Shown: positions 22,122 through 30,920 of the stretch, one piece after another
Numbering within the stretch: the first letter of the stretch is position 1
Layout: every line of letters begins with the position of its first letter
Assembly (NCBI GenBank): GCA_038363925.1
Contig: JAQQWL010000003.1
Location: forward strand, 2,480,001 to 2,544,000
Source of the DNA: Apiospora phragmitis
Taxonomy: Eukaryota > Ascomycota > Sordariomycetes > Amphisphaeriales > Apiosporaceae
Length of the DNA stretch: 64,000 bases
Direction of reading: 5' to 3'
Notes under the pieces: model-generated
What the model was told of the DNA's origin: nothing
Seen by the model: only the letters and a program-made list of their open reading frames with translations
Database searches by the model: none
Program-made: the position numbers and the translations under genes

Positions 22122-23446
22122 ATGGACGACGATATCAAACCTTACGAGATTGCCGTGCCGGAGCGCGACCTCGCCGACCTCAAGGTTCGACTAGGCCGTG
22201 TGCGCTTCCCCGACGAGCTAGAGGCGGCCGAGTGGGACCTCGGCGCCCCGCTAGAGGACGTCAAGCGCCTAGCCAAGCACTGGCAAGCGGGCTTCGACTG
22301 GCGCCGCGCCGAGGCCGAGCTGAAAAAGTTCCCCCAATTCACCACCGACATTCAGGCCGACGGCTTCGACCCCGTCAACGTGCACTTCATCCACCAGCGC
22401 AGCGACGACCCGGACGCCATCCCCTGCTCTTCATCCACGGCTGGCCCGGCAGCATCTACGAGGGCACCAAGCTCATCGACCCCCTGACCCAGAGCAGTAC
22501 CAGCACCGGCAACAATCATCCGTCCTTCCACGTCATCGTGCCGTCGTTGCCCAACTACGGCTTCTCGGGCGGTGTCAGCAAGCGCGGCTTTTCCATTGAC
22601 CAGTACGCCGAGGTCCTCCACAAGCTGATGCTAACGCTGGGCTACGCGCAGTACGTGACGCAGGGCGGCGACTGGGGCTGGTTCATCTCGCGGGCGCTGT
22701 CGGCGCACTACCCGCAGCACGTGAAAGCGACGCACCTGAACCTCGACCTCGCACGCCAGCCGGGCTGGCTGAAACACCCGCTCCTGGCGCTCGAGCACCG
22801 CGTCACGCCCTACAGCCAGCACGAGTGCGAGGGCTTTGGACGAACGTCCTGGTTCGAGAAGGAGGGAGCGGATACGGGGCCGTGCAGTCGACGAAGCCGC
22901 AGACGCTCGGCTATGCGTTGGCGGATAGTCCGGTCGCGCTGCTGAGCTGGGTTTATGAGAAGTTGCATGATTGGACGGATGGATACCCCTGGACTGACGA
23001 CGAGATTCTGACATGGATTAGCATTTACTGGCAAGTTACATTTGTTTCAATCTCTTTCGTACTTCTGGTGGCTTGCATTAGCTCTAACGTCTCCGTCTTT
23101 GTAGGTTCAGCACTGCCGGCCCGCGGCCAGCCTGCGGATTTACTACGAATTCGCGCGCGTTAACCGGGGCGAGGCGACCCGGCCCGGCCAGATGACCCAA
23201 GACCAAATGATCGACTGGCAGCCCGTCCCGCTGGGTCTCTCACACTTCCCCAAGGACGTCATCTCATTGCCCAGCAGCTGGACCCGCGCAGGCGGCCGCG
23301 TGGTGTTTGAGAAGACCCACCCCAGCGGGGGCCACTTCCCGGCCTGGGAGAAGCCCGAGGCCATCGTCGGGGACCTGCGCGAGATGTTTGCGAAGGACGG
23401 CCCGGCCGGGGATGTAGTCAAGAAGAATGCGGGAAGCAAACTTTGA
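22122..23446 (+). CDS. microsomal/juvenile-hormone-type epoxide hydrolase, three single-base frameshifts
   Basis: ATG 22122 ([14 protein letters not shown]) opens the N-terminal epoxide hydrolase domain ([27 protein letters not shown]). The alpha/beta-hydrolase fold follows: [11 protein letters not shown] (oxyanion HGWP), [15 protein letters not shown] with the nucleophilic Asp in [21 protein letters not shown], and [11 protein letters not shown] with the catalytic His. Such enzymes open epoxides to diols. A 3' intron lies at about 23,033-23,104; the best junction uses a GC donor (TG/GCAAGT) so that FSTAGP follows IYW. The frame slips in runs of C or G: at 22,421-22,424 (four C), about 22,863 (GGG), and 23,120-23,122 (CCC). 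All fit loss of one base and all catalytic motifs remain, so this is either a nearly intact gene with consensus errors or a young pseudogene. Its neighbour is the Zn2Cys6 regulator. Confidence 0.75.
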
Positions 23447-24567
23447 AAGGGGGTGTTTGAGCTTGTGTGAGCTGGGGAGGGAGTCAAATCTGACTACTGT
23501 GTTTACGAGATATGACCAAATTCATGAACCAGTCAGAAAGCAATCTTTATACAGCTTTATAGTGTAATGGATATAATTAGCGGCTATATGTTCCGCGATT
23601 CTGAAGCTGTTCGACCCGTTGGACCTTAACTATGGTATAATTATGTTGCACGGTCGAGAGCAACAGATGATACATGAAGTGCTGTATTAGAAAGAAGAGA
23701 AAGCTAACAAAAGAGAGCAGCACCTAAGGTGCTATATATACATAAAAGGAACAGCTAGCATAGCACGCTATTACTGAACAGGGGCTGACCCCTGTCTACA
23801 CTGCGACAAATTATATATCACACAATTATTGATTCTCTCCTATCCATGGGAGCCTTCTTTTTGCCTCTCAATCCGTATCGTTGCTTGTACTCATCATATA
23901 TGAACTGCGCAACGATTAGGTGCCAAACGTTAGAGTACGAGGACTTGCACGCCGTACTGCCGCTGTAAAAGTATGCGTAGCTGCCCGGGTATGCTTGCAT
24001 GGTGATGCGATACGCCATGCCCCTGGAGTCGCCGTGCTCCTGGGGGGCCGTGGGCAACTCCCAGTGGGAATTGCGAGATGCTATTGCACTGCGGAATCTA
24101 GAACGTGAAGGCATCGCCTCAGCAGGCCTCCGCGTTGCTTAAGGTTGTCGGGCCGCCGTGTATCGTTATCGCCGTGATATCGGCACTTGCCAAACGTCAG
24201 TTGCAACTCCTATCCGCGCCGGTGATTGCGCTGGACAACTTGTCTACAGTAAGGATGGATTGACCAGGCTATGGGAAGGTGTCACTGAACGCGCATTCAC
24301 TGACGGGAATCTCTTTCTTGGGGGATACATCCACTCTACAGGGAGCAATTGCAGCTTGTGCCGCTGAAAGGTAGCTCGGCTTAGCGGCAATGCTCCCTAA
24401 TAGGTAGGGCCACAGGCGAGTTCAATGGTGTTCAATGAGATCCAGAAGCTCCCAGACTGCCCGGAATTCACGCCTTGTAAACTTCATTGGGGTAAATTCA
24501 CGTCGTGTCAGATTCTCAACACTCCTACAAATACCCATTGCCAGAACTCTCGAGTACCACTGGAAAC
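23447..24567. other. intergenic with small palindromes
   Basis: A short AT-rich stretch holds two palindromes near 23,718-23,733 (AGCACCTAAGGTGCT) and 23,779-23,796 (CAGGGGCTGACCCCTG). A 98-codon minus-strand frame at 23,818-24,114 has no recognised domain. No other gene seen. Confidence 0.4.
23718..23733. repeat. 15-bp palindrome
   Basis: AGCACCTAAGGTGCT is self-complementary around its central base. A second imperfect palindrome, CAGGGGCTGACCCCTG, lies about 60 bp downstream. They could be transposon-end footprints or part of a 3' region. Coordinates are accurate to a few bases. Confidence 0.4.
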
Positions 24568-25317
24568 ATGGCTAGCGGCAGCAACACCGCCGCGTCGGAC
24601 AATGCTTTTCTCTGCGACATCTGCCAAATGCCAGTCAAGAGCCAGAACGCACTTCAGTAAGTGAGCTTCCAGTGAAAACGATATGAAAACGGCACGAGAA
24701 CGCGGTTCAGAAAGTGCTAATCTAATAGCAAGATATGTAGGCGACACCGAGCCGGCCATGACTGGCTCTCTTGCGACGTCTGCGGCGTCAAATGCAGCAG
24801 AGCCGATTCTGTCGCAAGACACCGATTCTTCCACCATGGCATTAACACACAACATGTTTGCCATTTTACAGATTGCCACCGCAGAGGCTACGGCTTAACA
24901 ACCCACGATGGGCTCGTGGAACATCTTCACCGCAGCCACCAGGGCGCCAGCCTCGAGGACAACACCGCCGCCCGGCTGACTGAGGCAGTACCGTCGCGGG
25001 ATGATTCGTCCACCGCCCCAAGCAATGGCGCCAGAGGGTCAGATAAGGAGATGACAGACATCGACGATGACTCAAGCGGCGATTACCTAGGGGCCAGCGA
25101 CGACTATTTTATCAAGTCTGTCGATGAGTACGAGACGGAAATATTCAACCTCCAAGAGCAGCTGGAAGAGGAGCGCGAAGGCCACAACTTGGAAATCGCC
25201 GATATCCATGAAATGTACAGAGAAAAACTGAAGAAGCTCATGGTGGAAGCAACATACAAGGATATGGAGCAAGTCTGGGAGAAAATCAAGGGAGTTCACG
25301 ACTCCATCCCTTTGTAA
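24568..25317 (+). CDS. C2H2 zinc-finger/coiled-coil protein, tandem family member A
   Basis: Exons 24568-24656 and 24741-25317 (84 bp intron, GTAAGT donor, phase 2) give 221 residues in a clean frame. Three fingers are visible: residues 16-36 (CDIC, RHRAGH; C-x2-C-x12-H-x3-H, with the intron inside it), 41-61 (CDVC, RHRFFHH) and 70-96 (C-x4-C, then H-x4-H). An acidic Asp/Ser stretch (about 118-140) precedes a C-terminal coiled coil with EIFNLQEQLEEEREGH and EIADIHEMYREKL. Fingers of this sort bind nucleic acid or protein and the coiled coil should dimerise; nuclear location is inference. This is the best preserved of five tandem copies and no lesion is visible. I do not recognise a characterised fungal orthologue. 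Confidence 0.75.
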
Positions 25318-25850
25318 ACTAGCAGGATGAAAGCATTTGCGATGCTGGGCTGGATTTGACGATAATGACCGGGGCCCAAGTCTAAGTTGAATAACTCTCA
25401 CGGGTAAAAAGCTTTGCTAATTTGGCACGCACTGTTATAGTGCTGGATAATGGAATGAGTCTGACTCTAATTTGTCTGCTTTGTTACTGGAGTGTCGTTA
25501 ATGTCCGCGTGATGCCTTCACGTCACTGCTTCACCCAAGCAGGGTTGTATCCCTCTGCCTGGGCAAACAGGTAGGCTTGTTACGATATGATATCGTACAA
25601 ACAGGCAAATGTGTCCGATGCAACTGTCCTGAGTAGTTGGTGCTGCTGACATGAAATAAGATCAAGCTATGGCACCCAAAGGGGCTTCAGACCCGCGTTC
25701 CAGTCATCCCTCCACAACTCAGAACAGCAGTACGCAGCCCATGGCAGTCCAACTCCAGCAATAGCCGATTACACTCAACCATACAAGATACCACTCATTG
25801 CGCCACTAATTCCATGCATGGCCTTCTAGCCACAGATCAAGGAATCAACC
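25318..25850. other. intergenic between family members A and B
   Basis: No gene seen. The last 200 bp are rich in CA and CT and probably contain the promoter and leader of member B. Confidence 0.5.
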
Positions 25851-26474
25851 ATGGCGAGCGGCAGCAATAACTCTGACCCGACCGGTTACCCTCCCTGCCC
25901 CTACTGCGACAAGTGGTTTACGAGCAGGAGAGGTCTCCTGTAGGTGCACACTTTCTATTGAGTGCTTCTGCAACAGACAGGAGTCAAGAATAAACAGAGA
26001 ACTAATATGTGGTCATGCAGGCAGCACCTGAAATATTGTGGCCTTTACAGCCCCTGTTCCGAGTGCGACCGGAATTTCGATAGTAGTTTACAGCTTCGTG
26101 TCCATTATTCTCTCAAGTACAACACTAATACCCCCTTTATTTGTTGGTTGGAGAATTGCTATAGAGGAGCCCTAGGGTTCGCGAGCGAGGAAGACCTCGC
26201 GGCCCATCTACGGCAACGCCATCCCGGTTCCACGACGATGAGGGAAAATGATATGACAGGCATTCGCATACTTTGGGAAAACCAAGACTCCAGCGAGGAG
26301 GGCGATTCCATCGCGGATCAAGAGGCGGTGAACAGGGATGCCGAAACCGAGAAGATCAAGGACTTGGAGCAGAGGCTCGCCGCTGCCGCGCTTCAGATTC
26401 AGCATCTTCAGGGGCAGTTGGGAGAACAACGCGACGGACAATTAACGGAGATCGAGGATCTTCATACAATGTAA
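25851..26474 (+). CDS. C2H2 zinc-finger/coiled-coil protein, tandem family member B
   Basis: Exons 25851-25939 and 26021-26474, intron 81 bp, phase 2, at the same place inside finger 1 as in member A. The N terminus MASGSNN resembles MASGSNT of A. Finger 1 is CPYC...QHLKYC (the last ligand Cys), finger 2 CSEC...RVHYSLKY (last His lost), finger 3 C-x4-C...HLRQRH. The coiled coil has KIKDLEQRLAAAAL and HLQGQLGEQRDGQLTEI. The frame stops at 26,472 just after EDLHTM, whereas the shifted frame continues YKAKLKKRKEQYQ to 26,535; compared with A and E this corresponds to four extra bases (ATTA) at about 26,473-26,476. The C-terminal 20 residues are therefore lost, leaving a possibly functional shortened protein. 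Confidence 0.65.
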
Positions 26475-26873
26475 TTACAAAGCCAAGCTCAAAAAGCGAA
26501 AGGAGCAATACCAGGCGGCTATGACTAGACGTTAAGCACGTACCTGACCCATTTTCGTTTGGAGTAGGAGGGTAATAAGCTTCTAATGCTGTTGTCAAAC
26601 AAATGTGAGCTATAGCACAGAGTTATAAAGGCCGAACTTCATAAATTTATTTATTTCACGTCTTCTGAATCATTCCCCTACCCACTTTTGGTCGACCTTT
26701 TTGTTAAACACCCATCCTTCCACCCCCACCAACTCAGGAAGACACCTGAAACACCCTCCTGCACCGCACTATAGCGTCTTCTGTTTACTAAACCGGGCAG
26801 CCAAGCTCACCACTGTGCTTCCCACTTTATCAAAGAGACAGAATTCACCACAGCTTCCTTCAGAAACACGACA
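26475..26873. other. intergenic between family members B and C
   Basis: Contains the shifted C-terminal remnant of member B to 26,535 and then AC-rich, C-rich leader-like sequence up to ATG 26874. No other gene seen. Confidence 0.45.
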
Positions 26874-27632
26874 ATGGCATCGCTGCACACAGCGGGAAAT
26901 TCTGCAGGCAGCAGCAACGCCTACGTATGTCAGACTTGTAGCCAGGTTCTCAAATCGGAAAGGACCCTCCTGTATGTTCACCATGATCATCCGTCTACGT
27001 TCTAGAAACAGGCTGACCTTCTGATACACAGACATCACAACCAAACCCACAACAAGCAATACAGATGCAGTGACTGCGGCGAGCTATTCGCCCGAGGTGA
27101 TCAAGTCAAGGTGCACCAGCAAACAAAACATGGAAAAAACACGTCCCACTTCATTTGCTACATGGCGGACTGCACTCGTTCCGGCCTGGGACTCACGACA
27201 AAGGACCTTCTCGTCATCCACCTTCAAAAGTGCCAGCAAACAGCCACGCTCGCGGATAACGAGCAAGCCACGGCCGACAGCAGCATTTAGCTGACTGGAG
27301 AATCCTCGAGCGAAGCAGAGAGCGGATCGGAGGAGGATATCGAGATGACCGAGGCAGGAGAAAGCTCTGCAGCGAGACCGGATGATGAAGAGAACGAGGC
27401 TAGCGAAAGCGGTCATCAACCCTCGATACACCTTCAAGAGCCCTTTAACGATCGACTTCGCCAAACCAAGCTCTTCGAAGACCAAATTGCAGAAGAGCGA
27501 GTTAAGTGCGCCATGGAGATGGAGAATATCTATAGATTTTACCAATCCAAGGTACAGCGCTTGGAGGATCGGCTCGCTAAGCTGAAGCAGAGAAGCTGGT
27601 GTAGACTAAGTAAATATGAGCCTCATCAATAG
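26874..27632 (+). pseudogene. C2H2 zinc-finger/coiled-coil protein, tandem family member C, nonsense codon
   Basis: Exons 26874-26971 and 27032-27632 with a 60 bp phase-2 intron inside finger 1. Finger 1: CQTC, then H(H)NQTH; finger 2: YRCSDC, then HQQTKH; finger 3: ICYMADC followed by IHLQKC, so it ends in Cys rather than His. TAG at 27288-27290 interrupts DSSI/LTGES; member D reads CAG (NIQLTGE) at the aligned place. After the stop the frame continues with an acidic stretch (EEDIEMTEAGE) and a coiled coil (DRLRQTKLFEDQIAEERV, EMENIYRFYQSKV) to 27632. A 61 bp spliced intron ending at this TAG is conceivable (start GTGCCA), but the donor is poor and D keeps the sequence as coding. The protein is probably truncated to the fingers, or dead. 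Confidence 0.6.
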
Positions 27633-27841
27633 CAGTTGCAGGGAACCCAATCTATGCTGCAAGAATTTTAATTTCCTCCGAATCCCTTGTCTTTTCGCTT
27701 CTAGCAAGGTTTTTTTTATTTAATGACCATCTCCCCACTACCACCAAAAGAGGATGCATACAACATCTCTCCACCACCACTAAAAGAAGAACATACACCA
27801 TCTTACCACTGCATTCTCAGCAGCAACCCAGCGAAGCCATA

Positions 27842-28553
27842 ATGGCACCGCCAAACCAAGCCGGAAATGCGACTGGCAGCAACGCTGGCACAAGTAACAG
27901 ATACGTATGCCAGACATGCAGCAGGGTTCTGTATTCGAAGAAGTCACTTCTGTATGTGCACCTTGCCCATCCACTTTCGCTTTTGATGCAAGCTAATCTT
28001 TGATACACGGGCAGACAGCACAAGCAAATTCACGACAAGCAGCATGAATGCAGCACCTGTGGCATGGCGTTTGGCAGACGCGATCTATTGACGAGACACC
28101 TGTACCAGGTGCATAAGAAGAACACATCACCTTTCGTGTGTCACATGCCGGACTGTGACCGAGACGGGCTCGCTTTCCACACCAAAACCTACCTCGTTAT
28201 CCACCTCACCAGCTCACATCAAAGCGCGACAATTGAGAATTAACGAACAAGCCGCGGCCAGCAGCAACATCCAGCTGACTGGCGAGACGTCAGGCGACGA
28301 GCACAGTGAGCCAGGAGACGACGACGTCCCGATGACTGAGGAAGGAGGCCGCTCTGTAGAGGAGTCGGGTAACGACAACAAGGATGGCTACAGTGACTAT
28401 GCGACGCTGTCTCACTACAAGAACCAACTCAAAATCGTCCAAGATGAACTTGATAAGGAACGAAGTGATCATCTCAAGGAGATCACCGATCTCCAAAACT
28501 CCCACCGGATTCAGATTTCGGAGTTGATAAAGAAGCTTCCTGAACAGAAGTAA
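27842..28553 (+). pseudogene. C2H2 zinc-finger/coiled-coil protein, tandem family member D, one-base insertion
   Basis: Exons 27842-27951 and 28015-28553 with a 63 bp phase-2 intron inside finger 1. The N terminus MAPPNQAGNATGS resembles that of C. Finger 1: CQTC, then HKQIH; finger 2: HECSTCGMAFGRRDLLTRHL with H-x4-H; finger 3: VCHMPDC, then IHLTSSH. The frame ends at TAA 28241-28243. The other frame then continues NEQAAASSNIQLTGETS, the acidic stretch and the coiled coil (YKNQLKIVQDELDKERSDH) to 28553. Compared with member C, one extra T at 28240-28241 accounts for the shift. The break lies in the same linker as the stop in C, so both would make finger-only proteins. Closest relative of C in this array. 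Confidence 0.6.
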
Positions 28554-29199
28554 AGCATCAACAGACAATCATCCAACCAAGAATTGTTGGTCAGATACGG
28601 AAACAATCTTCAGTCTAACGGACTGGATAGAGACTGGAGCAATATGTACGGAGTACTGTACCATGGACTGGATGAAAATGGTGTTTTAGGACACAGACAC
28701 GACGTCAGGGTATCCCATAAACATGCTGTGGGAAGAATACCAGGACCTTCTGAGGTGATTATTCACAGGGATGTGCTGGAATTATTGGTCTTGTAATAGA
28801 ACCCTCAGCAGTGCTTTAGGTAGCCCAAGACCTGAATCCACAACTTTTGCCTTGTGTACAGCTGCTTCTGCTATGAGTGTGAAAAGTGCTGCTCCCCGCA
28901 CAATTCCCCAGAGGCCAGCGACACTGAATTGTGATGTAGCACGTTATAACCGAAGCAGGTCCAAGTAGTGAACGATGCGTGAGATGTAGGTCTATAGCGC
29001 CCCGAGCATTCACTTGATAACAAAAATCTTACATTCAATGTTGTCCACCCTCGATTTCTTTCACCCATAGATTCGGCCACCTTCAACTTTGCCCAATCTC
29101 AACCCCGAACCCAATCCCTCCGCCAGCAAAGGTGTGAAACTCAAACATCGCATCAGACTAGAACGCCTACTAAAGCACACATCAGACCGAAAAGTCAGG
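28554..29199. other. intergenic between family members D and E
   Basis: Open frames at 28584-28796 and 28771-28968 show no domain or homology I recognise. The last 100 bp is AC- and C-rich leader-like sequence. Confidence 0.45.
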
Positions 29200-29937
29200 A
29201 TGGAAGCGCCGACACCTACCCCGGCGAGTCCCACAGCTGGCAGCAGCGGTGTCGACGCGAACACCCGATTTTCTTGCCCGAATTGCGACAAGACGTTCAA
29301 GCACGCCAGGACAGGGAGTAAGTACACATTCCCTAACGATCATCAGTTCAATGATGCTAACATCTTGGTATGCAGCCGCCACTTGAGAGGCCACCAGTAT
29401 CTTTACAAGTGCCGATTCTGCGCCGACCGATTCGCCCGGTCTGACGGGGTCCCTCGTCACGAGTACATGGTGCATAATCAGAACCCTTCGAGCCATGTCT
29501 GCTACATCAAGGGCTGTTTTCGTTCGCGCTTCAGTATGAAAGACGAGGCCACCTTGATCCTGCATCTCGCTCAGTGCCACGATGGTGCAACGATGGACGA
29601 CAACGAAAAGGCCAAGGTAGAGCAGGGCTATGATTTGCCATCGGACGACGAGGATGACGGCGACAACGACGGCGAGATTCACCACCAGGAGCCCAGTAAC
29701 GCTCACCAAGACTATCCTCTCGCTTCCCCGGAATCTGCCCCTGCCCATCAAGATGCCACTTCTGCCAATCATGAGGCGACGATTGCAGAGCTGCATGAGC
29801 AGCTCCAGCAGGAGAGAGAAAGCCACCAGGTGGAGATAAACAACATCCATCAGGCCTACAAGGCTAAGCTCCAGACGAACAAGGACTGGGCCCAGGTGGC
29901 AATCGGCAAGATCTTCGAGGAGGTCGACGATATTTAG
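29200..29937 (+). CDS. C2H2 zinc-finger/coiled-coil protein, tandem family member E
   Basis: ATG 29200 (MEAPTPTPASPTAG). Finger 1 CPNC...RHLRGH is split by a 58 bp intron (29318-29375) in the family position; fingers 2 and 3 are CRFC...RHEYMVH and CYIKGC...LHLAQCH. A long acidic region (DLPSDDEDDGDNDGE) leads to the coiled coil (ELHEQLQQERESHQVEI, NNIHQAYKAKLQ) and DDI at 29937. The reading frame is open straight through the intron, so an unspliced protein is possible; spliced as written it would be one base out of frame. The family pattern (phase 2) is restored only if one G is missing at the AG/GTAAGT donor, which fits the single-base G losses elsewhere. Highest acidic content of the five. 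Confidence 0.65.
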   Translation: MEAPTPTPASPTAGSSGVDANTRFSCPNCDKTFKHARTGSKYTFPNDHQFNDANILVCSRHLRGHQYLYKCRFCADRFARSDGVPRHEYMVHNQNPSSHVCYIKGCFRSRFSMKDEATLILHLAQCHDGATMDDNEKAKVEQGYDLPSDDEDDGDNDGEIHHQEPSNAHQDYPLASPESAPAHQDATSANHEATIAELHEQLQQERESHQVEINNIHQAYKAKLQTNKDWAQVAIGKIFEEVDDI

Positions 29938-30440
29938 GGGACTAATTCTACTTGAAGGAATGGCAGAGAAAGCGCGAAGATCAAGAGGCGTTTGATTAAG
30001 GGCCGGGCGAATGAACCGCATTACTGTTATTGACTGAACGTCAAAGGTGCGATAATGGGGAGAATCAAGACGTGTTGCAGAATAGGACTTGTCTAGAATC
30101 AATGTGCCCATGTTCCGGAAAACCGACCTTTGTCTGGGCCTGAATGCAATGTTCGGCGATAGCGGCGTTAGCGGGGTTCAAAAAAGGGGATTGCTTTTAG
30201 CCCATAGTAGTGCTCACTCTTGGCGCTTGCGTGAGACCCTGAGAACCAACACCCTTCAACTTTGTCCTTTCTTTCTGTCTCTGCTCAATACTTTGAGTAC
30301 CTACCACCGCTCATCAACGCCTCCGCCAACACGACAGAAATGGGCGACAGGTAACCAGCCAGATAACCTAGACTCCCCACCATCCTACATAACACCGTAC
30401 GCCAAACCTCTGTTGTCGTCAAACAAGCCGGCCGACCAAG
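29938..30440. other. intergenic, no supported gene
   Basis: Between member E and the DUF4267 gene. The plus-strand open frame at 30,089-30,634 overlaps the DUF4267 coding region in another frame and I do not support it. CT-rich sequence at 30,250-30,310 is probably the leader of that gene. Confidence 0.45.
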
Positions 30441-30920
30441 ATGCCACCACCCCAGGTATGGTCCAACGCGGGCTGCGTTCTCAGCCTCGCGCCCATGGCA
30501 TTCGGCCTGCCTGCCCTCTTTACGCCAGAAAAGGCCCTCGCTGGCTATGGTCTCCCACTCGGCAAGACCCCGCAAGATCAAGCGCTGGCCCGGGGAGTCT
30601 TCCGCATGTACGGCGTGCGCAACGTCGTGATTAGCCTGACGCTGCTGACCGCCTGGTACCGCGGCCACCGCGAAACACAGGGCGTAGGCTTGATGCTTGG
30701 AGCGCTAAGTAATTTATACCAAATGCGAATCACAGAGTCATTCTTATCGTTTCAGTCTCAGAACAAGTGGGTGCATTGCTAATCACATAGCATCGGTGTA
30801 GTGGCGCTGGTCGATGGGTTGGTGTTCAAAGATATACTTGGGGGTGGAGAGTGGGAGCACTGGGGGTTCTTGCCATTTCTCGTTGGTATCGGGGCTGGTG
30901 TCCTGGGATGGCTCGGTTAG
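30441..30920 (+). CDS. DUF4267-type small membrane protein
   Basis: Exon 1 30441-30708, intron 30709-30790 (about 82 bp, branch site GCTAATCAC near the 3' end, acceptor CATAG), exon 2 30791-30920. The sequence PPPQVWSNAGCVLSLAP, the FGLPALFTPEKALAGYGLPL segment, LARGVFRMYGVRNVVISLTL and, after the intron, VVALVDGLVFKDIL and FLPFLVGIGAGVLGWLG match the fungal DUF4267 family, with about four hydrophobic segments and about 133 residues. Function unknown; these are membrane proteins. The exon 1/exon 2 junction is one base out of phase as written: the donor reads AAGTAATT, and a second G (AGGTAATT) would restore the frame through GALSIGVV. This is another single-G loss. Confidence 0.65.

Larger units (their letters stand above)
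24568..29937 (+). repeat. tandem array of five paralogous C2H2/coiled-coil genes
   Basis: Members A-E lie head to tail on one strand, each about 0.65-0.75 kb with 0.2-0.65 kb spacers. They share a short Ala/Ser/Asn-rich N terminus, a phase-2 intron inside the first finger, three fingers in order, an acidic linker and a coiled coil with the pattern L-x2-QL-x2-ER-x2-H-x2-EI-x2-IH-x2-Y-x2-KL. Pairwise similarity is clear in protein but weak in DNA except C/D, so the duplication is old and C/D is a later pair. Confidence 0.75.

Noticed and set aside
23033..23104. Ordinary GT donor (CAA/GTTACA) in the epoxide hydrolase
   Set aside because: It keeps an open frame but loses the conserved FSTAGP, which the GC donor and a one-base loss recover.
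23818..24114. 98-codon minus-strand open frame with a Tyr-rich segment
   Set aside because: No recognised family and no other support; could be a relic but I cannot show it.
27230..27290. Possible 61-bp intron removing the TAG of member C
   Set aside because: The donor would be GTGCCA, poor for fungi, and paralogue D keeps the segment as coding; nonsense is the simpler reading.
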